Assembly: GCA_003991915.1 (NCBI GenBank)
Contig: RQTK01000491.1
Span: 3,108 to 67,107 of the forward strand
DNA: 64,000 nt
Reading direction: 5' to 3'
Source of the DNA: Elysia chlorotica
Lineage: Eukaryota; Mollusca; Gastropoda; Plakobranchidae
In this document: piece by piece, positions 1 through 12,109 of the stretch
How positions within the stretch are numbered: the first letter of the stretch is position 1
Layout of the letters: each line of letters starts with the position of its first letter
Notes under the pieces: model-generated
Seen by the model: the letters and a program-made list of their open reading frames with translations, nothing else
The model's database searches: none
Told to the model about the DNA's origin: nothing
Position numbers and translations under genes: made by a program

Positions 1-70
<70 letters not shown>

Positions 71-71
71 G

Positions 72-120
<49 letters not shown>
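1..120 (+). repeat. (ATT)n microsatellite
   Basis: ATT trinucleotide array with one interruption near 68-73; it continues beyond the left edge of the window. Confidence 0.95.
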
Positions 121-985
121 TAACATATATATATCAGGTAATCAGATTAAGACCAACACCTTCGTCTTTACCCTTAACTCTACACTACTAACAAGTTTGT
201 TAAACTTGGTTACTAATCTTGACCATTAAAGCTACCTCTTCATTAAAAAAAATATATGTCACAGTTTTTTTTTCCAGAGCAACATATTTTATGGAAGAAT
301 GTAATGCTGGTATTAGTTATCTAAACAGCCAGGACACACATTCGAAGAATGCCCCAAGCGGAAAGAAGAGTCAACTCAATTCAAGCGTTCTAAGGTGAAA
401 GGTTATAAAGTGCGTTCGCACAGACCACCGCGACCGTATGCAATTTACCCCAAACATTAAGCGTCTAGCCATTGAAACGACTGCTTCAACAACACCTCCA
501 AGGGAGCAGCGAGGAGAGAAAAGCCGCAAAGTCGGTTGTCCAGCTAATAAATAAAAGTCAGTTTAAAGACCATAGCTGAAATAACCTGTACAAGCAATAG
601 CATTTGCATCGGAGCAGGGCGGCCCTTTGGCTACTTTCAAGCGTTTTGAGGGTTTCCAAGACCATGAAGAACTCGGAGTTTTCACAATATTGTCTTCCCC
701 AACACAGGCGACCTCGGAACAACCATAGAGCCTTCCCCAATTCTCATCCCCCCTATCTTTGGTGTGGCTTATTCCTCCTCATCCCCCACCTTCTGTTCGC
801 CCGAGTCATCTCTAAGTGTAAAGCATCTCTTTCCTCCTTGCCTACACAACTGAGAAAGGGGGTCATTTGTTAAAAATTATCGTTAAAATTTCCTTGAGGT
901 TATTTAATCATCTTCGTGAAAGTGGCAATCTTTCCTCTTCTTGTCATAGGGCGACGGTAACTCATGTCCTTAAACTAACCAAACA
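121..985. other. Unassigned DNA
   Basis: Mixed-composition sequence with short open frames on both strands around 560-870. None has supporting splice sites or recognisable motifs. No feature is called. Confidence 0.3.
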
Positions 986-989
986 CCAC

Positions 990-2720
990 TCAAATACCAC
1001 CAACTGCATTAATGATCTGTACTTGTAAATCTCTTGAACGCATGGTCAAGGCCAGATTGTTCTGGGCACAAGAGTCGCAAATATTTGTAGCAAAATCACA
1101 ATGTGGGTTTAGAAAAAAAAAACAGATTACACAGGACCCTTTAGTTGGACTTGAAACATTAAATTTATTGAAAGACGTGTGCCAGAAAGATGCAGGCTTA
1201 GCAGTCTCCTTTAACCTGGAAAATCGACTTCGATACAACATAGAAGTATGGGATCTTTATAATCAGAGGTAGATTACCCAAAATCATCCATCTTTTGGGT
1301 CACAATCATGGAGTACTTAATATAGTAAGCTATGGTCACAATTCAAAGTGAAAGCAGACTCACAACAGTCTATCATCCAAGAAAATGATGTTCCACATGA
1401 CAGTAAACTCTCGACTGCTCAATACCTCATTATCAATTACATAGAAAGTTATTACAAGCATTATGAATGCCCCACTCTTCGTTAACCACTTTGAAATATG
1501 ATTATGCAAAGGGAAAATACCGGAGCCATAATTAATGGACTATGGAGATCTGCATTAACAAAGTCCAAAACTGTACACATAAAAAAGGTTTCGAATGTTC
1601 TCTTTCCAAAATTTGGCTCCTTCGTTAACAAATAAGGAATACATCTGTATTATAAGCTCTGTTGACCGTGGATGAGAAGACAATTCAGGTTCAGAGTGAA
1701 GTATACATTTTTTAGGCGTCAAATTTACGAAATGCCCATAAATGCTTTTGTTTGGATGCAGACGTAATTGCAGTGCTCAGATTATATAGATCCATCATAG
1801 TCAGATCGAATATGGACTGGTATTATTGTAAATGGCTTATATAAGAATGTTCTTAATCTAATAGAACCCCTTCACTTTCAAGGACTGCTCATAGCCATTA
1901 GCATTTGGCGAATACCATACATAATTTTTTTATGAAGAGGCCGGTACAACACAAAACTTTCTATCGAACCCCCACCCCTTTTCCCGCTGGCTACGAACCG
2001 TTTTTAACTATTTCGTCACCTTGTTTATTTAAAAGTAAAAAGTAGGTTATGTCTTTTGGAGTCCAAATGCAAGAACATCTTCATATTTATTAAAATTTCG
2101 ATATCCTTGACGATAAACGCGCATCAAAAGCGCCGCCATGGTAACATTTTAATACATGATTTTAAACCTTTCCAGCGACACACAACTCATTCTTTTTATA
2201 ATGCTGGGCTAAATGCCATATCTATGGATACATTTTGGATAGAAACAAAACCCTTCAACAAAATTGTCCTATACATTGAGAGCCCATTTGCCACTACGTG
2301 TTTTAAAAATGCAACCATAAGACGCAATTTTGCGGCTTTAAACCACTAACACTCATTTGCTTGGACTTATCGTCGCCGTTCCGTCAAATGGCAAGCACAT
2401 TCGATAAGGTCAAATCTAAAAACAGTTAAATTGACAACTATATCGAAAAGACCAGACAAAGCCAATGTAGCACAGAGCTGAACAAAACTTCATGATGCTA
2501 TTTCATACCTCAAAGAATGGTTGCAGATGAGAAAAAGTCATGAAAGAAGAACGTGCTACGACAAGTAAATATTCTCCACACTTGGATGACTCGCAGAAAA
2601 AAATTAAAATTCCACCAGGAATGTTACGCCTGCGCCAAGTGTTACACTATTGATCACTTTTAAACTGAATATCCAGATTGTGAACATTCAAGGAGGATTA
2701 CAATTGAAATAATATCAAGA
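990..2720 (+). mobile_element. Decayed jockey-like LINE, reverse-transcriptase and C-terminal part
   Basis: Fragments in different plus frames match the order of a non-LTR reverse transcriptase. CKSLERMVKARLFW and QCGFRK (1,020-1,120) match the conserved 'ERMVNARL...QCGFRK' block. A remnant of 'FDLEKAYDT' then '..YGILRDLYN' follows near 1,205-1,262. 'LRLYRSII' lies near 1,775-1,800. A C-terminal Cys/His motif CAKCYTIDHF...EYPD is near 2,630-2,690. The frame changes several times and carries stops, so the element is dead. The 5' ORF and endonuclease are missing. Assignment to the jockey-related group is from remembered family motifs. Confidence 0.7.
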
Positions 2721-2724
2721 GGCT

Positions 2725-3360
2725 AGGTCTAATCTAACATATTGTGGACTATCTAAAAAGAAATTAATATTGATACGAAAATATGAGTTGTTATTGTTGA
2801 TCCAGCGACGTATGGGCCTTCAGCCTTCTGTTTAGTACTAAGTAGTGAAAGATACATGTTTTCTTCAGTGGAGGTTGTTATTGAAGTCTGGTCTCAGGGG
2901 GAGGAGGGGGGTTCTTAAATCGTCTAATTGAGAGCGTAAGAAAAGGTGATGCTCCACCGATCCATGCATTTAGTCACACAGTGGCACATTGGGGACAGTT
3001 GAGGCTGTACATTCTTTAGATGGGGGTTTAAATGCATGTGTCCAAATGAGTTGAGTTGGACGATTGTGGATTGATCTTTCCTGGAGAGGAAGTTGATGTT
3101 ATCACTTGGTTTTGGTGCGTTAATGTTAAAGACGGCTGGTCTTGTCTTGCCCAAGACCCATCTGTCCATTAAATCTTGCTTTGTTTCTTTTTATGAATTC
3201 TTTGCAGTTTTTGGTTTAACAGACTTGTCTGGTTGTTCCTGTCGAGATCCCTTTTTAAAAGAAAATTTGAGACCCCCTGGAGTGACTTGTTTTAAACCTA
3301 TTGAATATAAACAACTGTACCATTTTTGAAATAGATATTTATTAAATTATATGAAAGAGG
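2725..3360. other. Unassigned DNA
   Basis: Contains open frames of about 80 codons on both strands around 2,924-3,329 without recognisable domains; it could be a further part of a degraded element. Nothing firm can be called. Confidence 0.3.
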
Positions 3361-3361
3361 A

Positions 3362-3362
<1 letters not shown>

Positions 3363-3427
<65 letters not shown>

Positions 3428-3428
3428 C
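3363..3428 (+). repeat. (CAA)n microsatellite
   Basis: About 22 CAA units. Confidence 0.95.
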
Positions 3429-3939
3429 GACAAAAAATACACACACACAAAAACAAACAAAGCAAAACACGACAAAGTAAAAAAAAATGGATCTTTAACG
3501 GAGTGCAAGAATAAGAAATAAAACTGGAACGATAAAAACAAACATTTTCTAAAAATGTATATCATAAAAAAAAAATTATAATCTTCTACGCACTTCAAGT
3601 TTCATATGCAGAGAATTCGCGATTACTAAAAGTGAACAAAAACTAACAACAAAGAGAAAAAAATAGAACAACAATAAGGTCGGACATGTCAAACAAAAGA
3701 TCCGTGAGATGAAATTAATATGCAACTTTGAGTTCGAGTGAACTCAGTATCCGAGATAATAACAAGCTATAGTTAGTTATAAAAATGCACAAGCAATGAG
3801 CTTTTTTAAAATAATATTGTAGTATATTTTTAACGTTGAAAACGTGTCACGATTATATAATGTGCTACATTAGGAACACGTGAAGCAAAAAAAGTGGTTT
3901 GCTACTTCACCACCTCTTTATCGGGACCTCAGTTGTATA

Positions 3940-4135
3940 ACAGTCTAAAGTTACAGTGGTCTCCGCTCCACACTGAATTCGAACCTGCTTGCCCTATGAA
4001 ACATAACCTTCCCATCCGCTTTTGACCTCGTACGAAGTGTAAGAACTGATTTTTTTAAAAACATTTGTCAAACTTACACATTATTTTACCTTCCCCAACA
4101 TGGTGATTATTTCTATAGTGATCTAAAAGCGTCGC
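3940..4135 (+). repeat. Dispersed repeat alpha, left part, copy 1
   Basis: Shares a colinear string of words with 29,520-29,760 and 42,380-42,573: 'ctatgaaacataa', 'cgcttttg', 'acacattattttaccttccc' and 'gattatttctat.gtgatcta'. No coding capacity. The matching right part lies at 5,515-6,250. Confidence 0.65.
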
Positions 4136-4199
4136 AGACCTGATTAACGCGATCATATAGATGAGAGGTGTAGGGGAAAGGGGGGGGGGGGGGAAAAGG

Positions 4200-4605
4200 C
4201 GGTTTCCTCTCCCTCTGTTGTTGTTTTTCTTCTCTCCTCCTCTCTCACAGCGACTCTCTCTTTATCTCTTTAATTTCTCCCTTTCTCTCTTTTTCTTTCT
4301 CACTTTCGCTCTCTCTTTCCATCTCTCTCTCCATACCTCCTCCCGCTTCTATGTCTTCTCTATCTGTCCCTCTCTCTCCATACTACCTCTCGCTTCTCTA
4401 ACTATGTCTTCTCTATCTCATTGTTTCGATCTGTCCTTCTCTCTCTTTTCTATCTCTGACCCTCTCACTCCTACTTTTTCTTTCTCTCTCACCCTCTATA
4501 TTTCCGCTTCTATTTCTATCGCCCTCGTTCTTCCGGCTCTCTCCTTTCTCTATACCTTTATTTTTTTCCTTTCCCTGTTTCCCTCCTCTCTTTTTTATTT
4601 TTTAT

Positions 4606-4637
<32 letters not shown>

Positions 4638-4678
4638 CCATCTTCTCCTTCTCTCTCTCCCTCTCTCTCCCATCTTCC

Positions 4679-4715
<37 letters not shown>
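4200..4715 (+). repeat. Pyrimidine-rich low-complexity tract
   Basis: Irregular CT/CTTT sequence ending in a pure (CT)n run. The 206-codon open frame across it is a by-product of composition. Confidence 0.85.
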
Positions 4716-4718
<3 letters not shown>

Positions 4719-4727
4719 AAAAATTTT

Positions 4728-5154
4728 CTCACATTAAAATATTTAATTCTGATCCCCTTGACCCTTTCTATAGTTATCTAAGAGAGTGAGAAGATGTGCT
4801 TACTGCTGAGAAATTCAAGCAAATCTTTATTTTCCCATGGTCGAACTTGTTAGTCTATGGATAGGGAACTCAAAGAGTTTGATATGCAGGTGTGAACATC
4901 TGGCTGTTCTAGACTGAGAAACATGGTTATTGCACTGAATCTCACATTAAAATATTTAATTCTGATCCCCTTGACCCTTTCTATAGTTATCTAAGAGAGT
5001 GAGAAGATGTGCTTACTGCTGCAGAAATTCAAGCAAATCTTTCTTTTCCCATGGTCGCACTTGTTAGTCTATGGATAGGGAACTCAAAGAGTTTGATATG
5101 CAGGTGTGAACATCTGGCTGTTCTAGACTGAGAAACATGGTTATTGCACTGATC
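4728..5154 (+). repeat. 213-bp tandem duplication (two copies)
   Basis: Units at about 4,728-4,940 and 4,941-5,154 begin 'ctcacattaaaatatttaat' and differ at only a few positions, so the duplication is recent. CT arrays flank it on both sides. Confidence 0.93.
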
Positions 5155-5213
5155 AGAAACTAGGAATTACATTTACGCAAGGTACTCTCATATAATTCCT
5201 TGTTAAAGTAGTT

Positions 5214-5215
<2 letters not shown>

Positions 5216-5281
<66 letters not shown>

Positions 5282-5346
5282 TTGTCTCTCCCATTCTCTC
5301 TTCTTTGGGACATCCCTTTCCCGACCCTCTCCTTTTCTCTCCCTTT

Positions 5347-5390
<44 letters not shown>

Positions 5391-5510
5391 ATATCTCTTC
5401 TGTTGTTTCTCCTTGGGCCTCTCTATGTTTGTCTGTCTACCTCTCCTCTCTCCTCCTCCTCCTCCTCCTCCTCCTCTCTCTCTCTCTCTGTCTCTCTCTC
5501 TCTCTCTCTT
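5216..5510 (+). repeat. (CT)n, (CTC)n and mixed pyrimidine arrays
   Basis: Pure CT from 5,216 to 5,279, further CT at 5,353-5,385, CTC at about 5,451-5,475 and CT again to 5,509. Open frames here are repeat-driven. Confidence 0.93.
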
Positions 5511-5514
5511 ATGA

Positions 5515-6110
5515 GAGAAGTGGCCCCTACTTAAAGAGCTATGGGTTTGATCCCCGCTTTAACAGCTGCGTGCTTTTTGTGTCGTACAGGTTGAGTTAGT
5601 GTCAGTATACCTCCGTTTTTTTTTTAATTTTACAGAAAATAGGACTTAAAAAAGACTGATGTCACAACTGAGAGTATGTCAATATTTTAATGTTCCAAAA
5701 TAGTGAATTAAAGACTATCAGTTAGAATCTAAAAATAAAATAAAAAATCAACAACTCAGGGACAGTATCAACATAAAAATCAACAATGGATTACTATTTT
5801 TCTGCCAGTCTCGTGTGTAGCAGCACATAAAATTGTCAGACGTCCGTCTTGGGGCCCTTCAATAATATAGCCTATAATAGTGCTGATGTTGGACGTTAAA
5901 ACCAACTCAACTCAACTTAACTACTTTTGGAGGACTAATCACTTATTTAGCAGTTTAATGTGACCGGCTAAGACAGGAGTCATGGTATACCCGCCCTGTC
6001 TCGTGTGTGGCAGCACAAAAAATTGCCAGACATCCGTCTTGGGGCCTGTCCACAATGTAGCCTATATAGTGCTGATGTTGGACGTTAAAACCAACTTAAC
6101 TCAACTCACT
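5515..6110 (+). repeat. tRNA-like SINE material with two tail copies
   Basis: A head with a B-box-like 'gggtttgatccccgc' near 5,545 is followed by a body shared with 30,520-30,810. Two copies of a tail, 'gtctcgtgtgtggcagcaca' through 'gctgatgttggacgttaaaa', lie at about 5,808-5,915 and 5,997-6,105. Tails of this kind are common in molluscan tRNA-derived SINEs (family knowledge). The age looks moderate. Confidence 0.6.
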
Positions 6111-6165
6111 TATTTACCGACACTAAGACACATCTTTTTCTCCAACCGTAAGAACCCGCACCCTG

Positions 6166-6206
6166 TAAGAACCCGCTTTTCTTGTCTCCCGAAAAGCGAG
6201 TTCTTA
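6166..6206 (+). repeat. Terminal hairpin of dispersed repeat alpha, copy 1
   Basis: Arms TAAGAACCCGCTTTTC and GAAAAGCGAGTTCTTA pair over 16 bp with one mismatch around a 9-nt loop. The same context ('tcttag.cggagaccac') is found at 11,843 and 30,961. Confidence 0.7.
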
Positions 6207-6209
6207 GAC

Positions 6210-6705
6210 GGAGACCACCGTACTAATATTAAGTGTTTTAGAAAGCAGATAAGGCATTTTACAAATGAGGCTGCGTTATGTTAACAGTTAAGCTTATCAG
6301 ATAATTACGTCAGTTAGTGCCACACGTCATAAAGTTGTAAATTGTTCACTATCAAGATTTTTTGGGGCAAGGGTATCGACATAAACTATACAACAGGCAT
6401 TGGCGAGGGCATTACCTGTTGTATTTTCCTTTACTGGAACATTTTCTTTGACACGAACTTAATTTTCGATGCATTCGTAGAAATCTCTGTAGGGTGGATT
6501 GAAGCTAAGGCAGACCTCCATCAACAGTTGCAGAAACGCTACTGTCGAGCAAAGCGGTATCAATGACAATGTTACAAACGACATAAAAAAAGGATGTGGG
6601 AGAGAAAGAGGTAGATGGAGGTAGATAGATGGGGAGGGTGACAGAGGGATAAATACGGATGAACAAAAAAAAAAAGAGAAAGACATATTATCGTTGCGAT
6701 GGAGA
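6210..6705. other. Unassigned DNA
   Basis: No gene, splice structure or repeat recognised beyond AG-rich sequence toward the right end. Confidence 0.3.
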
Positions 6706-6708
6706 AAG

Positions 6709-6809
<101 letters not shown>

Positions 6810-6859
6810 CAGACCAGACAAAGACAGAGACAGAGACAAAGACAGAGAAGAGAGGAAAG

Positions 6860-7960
6860 GGAAGGGAAGAGTGGGAAATATGTAACTAAACAGACTGAGG
6901 ACAGAAATGAAAGTATATGTACCACCTGAATTTGAACACAAAGGATATTGGAAATGGGATGATTAGAAGGATCGGCTTGCGAGCGAGTGCAAGAAAGATA
7001 GGGACAATCAGAAAGGTAGAAATCCATTTATTTTTTATTATCTGTGAATATGTTGTTGACGTTTGTAAAAAAAAAGAGCAAAAAACCAACCAAAAAAAAA
7101 CAAACAAAACACACACACACAAAAACACAATTAAATGTCCAGGTTGTAGGGGGGATGTACAAGTTGTGCTCACTGATCTTTGTCTGCATTTCAAAAAAGT
7201 ATTACGTAAAAAAAAAGCCGCATTCTTTTCACCGATTATAGAAGGTGGACAAAAACAGGCGTTCTTTTCTACTATCCGTTTTCCACTGCTCATGAAGGGT
7301 TAAAACCATACGTCTCTTTACAATGTTTATGGTGTGTTGCATACTGATAGTTGTAAATTGACGTTTTTGTCCAAAGTTTTTTTTTTACTGTTAAAAAATA
7401 ATTATATTTATGAAAATTATAGATTTAATGTTGGCCAAAAGCATGTTCGGCATGGATTTATGTTTGCCCTCTTTGCTCTAGGCGACAGTTAAAATTTTGA
7501 CCAATGGACGAGTGAAATGGGGTATAAAAGAAACTTTGACCACATTGACCTCAACTCCCCCCGACCCAATAATGTTTGACATTATTTGAAACATGACTAT
7601 CCCTAAATGCTAACCTAACAGACAGATACATTGATTTGTATGTATGTGAATCTAGATTCTAGATTCTATAATTATGTAGGTCTAGAGTCTAAATCTACAA
7701 GTACGCCTGTAATCTATATCAAGAGGTGTCACGATCGAGATCTACATGTCTGTGTGACCATTGTACCAGAAGAACTAACCTTTTCGTTTATTTTTGCATC
7801 GTTTCAATTTAAAGACCAAACAAGAAAAACATAGTTCTATATCAATACAATAGTTACTACATTCATATTTTTGCGCCAATTTTCTTCAAAACACGTGTAC
7901 ATGTACTACGTATAGAAACAAAAACAAGGGTTACTCGGGAAGATAGGGTGGATACTTGGT
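6860..7960. other. AT-rich DNA with TCTAGA-type clusters
   Basis: No gene seen. At 7,645-7,705 there are several overlapping TCTAGA/TCTAGATTCTAGA palindromic words. Open frames at about 6,886-7,303 on both strands lack any supporting motif. Confidence 0.35.
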
Positions 7961-7966
7961 AATGGA

Positions 7967-7971
7967 GAGAC

Positions 7972-8014
<43 letters not shown>

Positions 8015-8050
8015 AGATGGAGAGAAGGAGAAAAGGGGAGAGAGAGAGAA
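7967..8050 (+). repeat. (GA)n microsatellite and purine tract
   Basis: GA repeat with interruptions; a poly(C) run follows at about 8,315-8,328. Confidence 0.9.
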
Positions 8051-8339
8051 GGGTGAGAGGAAGAGGTTTAAAATGAAAGCTTTCACTGATTAGAAGGTTA
8101 TCTTGAGTCGACATTAAATATTTTGTGATTACGAGTCTAGATTTATATCTAGCAAACTGTGAACTGAAAGGAGTAATCATGATTGCCCTCTGATCGTAAG
8201 CTACTATGAGCACTATGACCACAAAGACAGAAAACAACCCGTTATAATGCGCCAATCTGCGCATGCGCTCAAACTGTGGGAAAGAACTTTTTTTTGCAGT
8301 GGAAAGACACAATGCCCCCCCCCCCCCCACCCAATTCAA

Positions 8340-10000
8340 AGACGTTTGACCATGATTGTCTGGGTTTTAAATCGCATATTTTGAATACAAAAAACGTATT
8401 ATCGTTTTCGAAAAATCCAAAGAATACACAAGTTTTGTATTAATGTACGACAAAAAATATTTGAAAACGAATATTATTAAATTTTTTAAAGTTTATTTTG
8501 AGCGCAAAATTTGTTACTGTCACTCTGTAAAAATGTTCGGCAAGCAATGCTGCGATTAAGGTAAGTATAATGCAAATCGCCATAATCGCCGTGTATAATG
8601 CGCTGTTGTTTCGCACTGTATAATTAGATATAAGAGGATTAACCTATTATTAAATGTGCTAGATTCTATTTCTCAGTTTATTATAACTCTAACTGAAGCA
8701 GTGACAAGTGGGGGTCTTATGGCTCAAGGTGCGGCTACACTGTTATCGCGAAAAGTGGGGTACGTGGCAAGGGCACTAGCTTGTCTATATTTTTTAAGGT
8801 AAAATGTTTACGAGCAAAGTAAATTCACTGAACCGGCGTAAAACGCCACTCTGATCCATCCGCCAGCGCAACTCAGAGTCCATTTAGCGGCCGCCAGAGA
8901 GACTCAAGTTTCTTGTAGGGCACTTCACAGTAGTTATAGGTTAAAGTGCCCCAATTCCGAACAAAGTAATCTATGACAACTGTATCATTTTTGAATTGAG
9001 GCAGCAGTGTCTTGTTGCATAATGAACAAATTTTCATGTCCATCTGCAGTTATATTTAACATTTGCTGTATAAAATGCAAGCATTTTCCCCGAACCTTAA
9101 ACGGTTTTTTGTGTCACACACCAGTAGCGCATGGAAAATAAGACACGATTTCAATGTGGCGGGTTAATCTAGATCTAAATCTAGACCTAGGTCTAGATCT
9201 ATTTATAGCTAACAGAAACGAAACAATTCGTGTGAGAAGAGATAAAAATCAATGTTAGAAAACATCTTAAACATGAATAATTTTCAATAACAAATGCAAG
9301 TTCTATGTCTAGAATGATCTCTGAATATGATTAACGGATTGTAGTAAAGGTCACCAATCCCGAACTGTCCTAATTCCGAATACAAGCGCAACCCCCTTCT
9401 TGTTTGATGAAATATATTAATTTATAAAACGAGTTGAACAAAGTACGAATTTTCCCATATTGAAGAACAGTCAACGAAGCAGCATTAACATGTATCCATC
9501 TCCATTTTGGTTCATATTGTGAGCTGTAGTCCTGTTTATTAAATATAAATAAATCAGTAGAAAACATAAATTAAAAACAAAAAACAAAACAAAACAAAAC
9601 AAACAACAACTCTAAAATTATTCAAATCTTTAAAGGATGAGAGCGTTTGAAATACATAGAGCTCAAATTTAACACACTCTGTGGAATGTGCCTATTTTCC
9701 TCGTTTAGGCTGTGGTCCCTTCCCTTAAGTAGACTTTTTTCTTGTCTAGTATGTTTATCATGCTCCTTTCTCATCTTTTCGTTTTCGTTTTTGCTTTTAG
9801 TATATAATGTTGCCACTGACATGTAATGGCTCTCCCTCTCCATCTCCCTCGTCCCCTTGAGGTGTTTCTGAACTCTGCGGTTAATGTGCTGAATTAATCG
9901 GACACTGCGAAATTCCAGTTTGCATTTGAGGAGGGATCGTTGCTATTGTTATTATTTGTATTCTCAGCGGGGTCAGGTAGTTCATTGGAGAAAAAAAAAC
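8340..10000. other. Non-coding DNA with repeated short motifs
   Basis: Contains the motif 'ccaattccgaac' near 8,950 and 'cctaattccgaat' near 9,368, about 420 bp apart in the same orientation, and a TCTAGA-rich cluster at 9,168-9,203. No gene structure seen. Confidence 0.35.
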
Positions 10001-10008
10001 AAAAAACA

Positions 10009-10009
10009 A

Positions 10010-10086
<77 letters not shown>
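10009..10086 (+). repeat. (CAA)n microsatellite
   Basis: About 26 units; flanking open frames are produced by the repeat. Confidence 0.95.
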
Positions 10087-10087
<1 letters not shown>

Positions 10088-10089
10088 AA

Positions 10090-11580
10090 ACACTACCCAC
10101 CGAAAAAAAAACAATTACAAAAAAAATACCTGCGTGGACAACAGCTACTGTTGGAGAAATTCGGTCATGGCTGCCAACAAGACTAATAGCTGGACCTTCA
10201 TTATCTGTGCGGAGCGTTGGCACTGGCTAACTTTGTGCTGCTTTGATCATGAATGATGGACATCAGGAAATCATATAATGCAGATTATTTCTTTAACAAA
10301 AGACCTTGGGAGGAAATATGTTTAAGTCTGTATGATTTGTTCATTGTTCCCTTATATAGTTGACATCAGTGAGCTCAACGGCAGGGAATTCTCCAACAAT
10401 TTAAGTAAATCTAGTTGTTCCTCGCTCAACCCTCTGGGAGCTGATATGCCGCGAAGAGGGCCGCCATGTTTCCGAGCAATCTGTTTCTATTAATAGACAT
10501 CTGTGGTTCATGTTTATATTTCAATTTCTAAACTGCTGAGGACTGTTAAGTGATGGTGTAACACGGCAACTAAAAATGTTTGAAAATGGCTGCTGGTAGA
10601 GTGGTCTAAAATTCTTTGATTCGATTTATTTTAACTTTCAATAGAAAATGCAATCTACCTTGAGGACATTAAAAAAATTAACTTCACTTTAAAATAACGC
10701 GCGCAGCCTAACTTCAGGTAAACACGAATAGCCTTTAGAAACCCTATTTATCATACGAACAGTATATAGCCTACATGTAGATCTAGTAACAGCCCGCTGT
10801 TTCCAAAAAGAAGGTCCCGGTTTCTTTCTATGCACTAGCTGTCGTTTGCTTATTGCTGGTAGGATTGTTGTAAGTAAGAAGAATGAACAGCCAATCACTC
10901 TTACTGAGATCCCTTCACCGTATAAAATCCCTCTTGAAATCCTAGAAGATGCGAGACGCAGACTTAAATGCGATGGGATCGAATTCCAGTTGGTAGCTGC
11001 GATGTGGTTGAATTGGACCAGGCGAACCCCTCTTTACTCATTATGTTATTGCTTGTTTCTATGACCGACACTCCATAATTTTCCATCAAATCCCCACACA
11101 AAGAGCATGGACATAATCCTTATTCAATTACCTTTCACATGATATAATAGCATACACTTTTATGGGTTTATCTCTAATAGTTTTGCCACAATGGTATTGT
11201 TTCTGAACATTATGTTAATCCACTATAAAACCTATTTTAAACTACCAATTTTATTACACATAGTGATTTTAACTCAGAAGTGAAGTGGTTAAATATCAAA
11301 GGAATCATTTTTTCTGTTACAGACTTGCTAAGCAGAATCAGGGCGACTTAAACTTTTCGGAGTCAGACATTAAACCTACCCTTTCACAGCACCCATGCTC
11401 TGACTGAGAATGAATGGTGCACAATGGTACCCAAACCAAATGCATAAATGTGTTTCCAATGACTGTGGAGTAGACTACAACAGACCTAATGATTGCAACT
11501 CTTCACTCATATTGAAACATGTCAATCACAGCTAGTGACTCCTTTACAGGATCCGAAAGACTGTCAACCTCTCTTAATCT
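10090..11580. other. Unassigned DNA
   Basis: One plus-strand open frame at 10,846-11,064 contains EIPSPYKIPLEILEDARRRL and looks somewhat protein-like, but it has no recognised family and no splice partner. The rest is AT-rich. Confidence 0.25.
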
Positions 11581-11582
11581 CA

Positions 11583-11583
<1 letters not shown>

Positions 11584-11656
<73 letters not shown>
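11584..11656 (+). repeat. (CT)n microsatellite
   Basis: About 36 CT units. Confidence 0.95.
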
Positions 11657-11660
<4 letters not shown>

Positions 11661-11842
11661 GGGGGGACAAGGTTGCCCTAGGGTATTCATTGCATTTCAC
11701 AATACAAACAACAACAACAACAAAACATTCAGAAAAAATCCAGGTGATGTAGTTATGTAAAATTCACCACGCATTACTATTTTTTCGACAACTGATAACA
11801 TGTCTGTCGAATCATAGGCTCATTTTTTTTTCATGCTCTGTA

Positions 11843-11883
11843 TAAGAACCTGTTTTTCTTTTCTCTCAAGTGGCAGGTTCTTA
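11843..11883 (+). repeat. Terminal hairpin of dispersed repeat alpha, copy 2
   Basis: Arms TAAGAACCTG and CAGGTTCTTA pair perfectly over 10 bp. They differ from the copy at 6,166 in a way that keeps the pairing. It lies just upstream of the ARM-like gene. Confidence 0.65.
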
Positions 11884-11960
11884 GACGGAGACCACTAAAT
11901 TTCCTCATATTTGTATATTTCAAATCTAGTCTTCAGGTAAATATTGTATAGCTCATTAAT

Positions 11961-11968
11961 TATAAAAC
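11961..11968 (+). promoter_or_regulatory. Possible TATA element before the ARM-like gene
   Basis: TATAAAAC lies 45 bp upstream of the proposed start codon, in otherwise unremarkable AT-rich DNA. The spacing would leave only a very short 5' UTR. AT-rich sequence produces such motifs by chance, and an upstream non-coding exon is equally possible, so this is weak. Confidence 0.2.
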
Positions 11969-12005
11969 AACGACTCCCAGGTGTGGCTGCCTGCCTTAAA
12001 GGAGA

Positions 12006-12109
12006 ATGGCTCTTTCCAACCAATCAAATGTCTTTGTGAAGTTTGGTGAGGGACAAATGATTGATGTACAGGGAGATGGTTATGCAGCATTGGCTTCCTC
12101 AAGAAAAAG
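12006..12109 (+). CDS. ARM-like gene, exon 1 (start)
   Basis: Encodes residues 1-34 plus two bases, beginning MALSNQSNVFVKFGEGQ. The donor is AG|gtaaat. Strong Kozak context and an upstream in-frame stop support this start. The fragment is not recognisable by itself. Confidence 0.7.

Noticed and set aside
4161-4781. 206-codon open frame
   Set aside because: Driven entirely by CT/CTTT low-complexity sequence (Leu/Ser/Phe only); no coding evidence.
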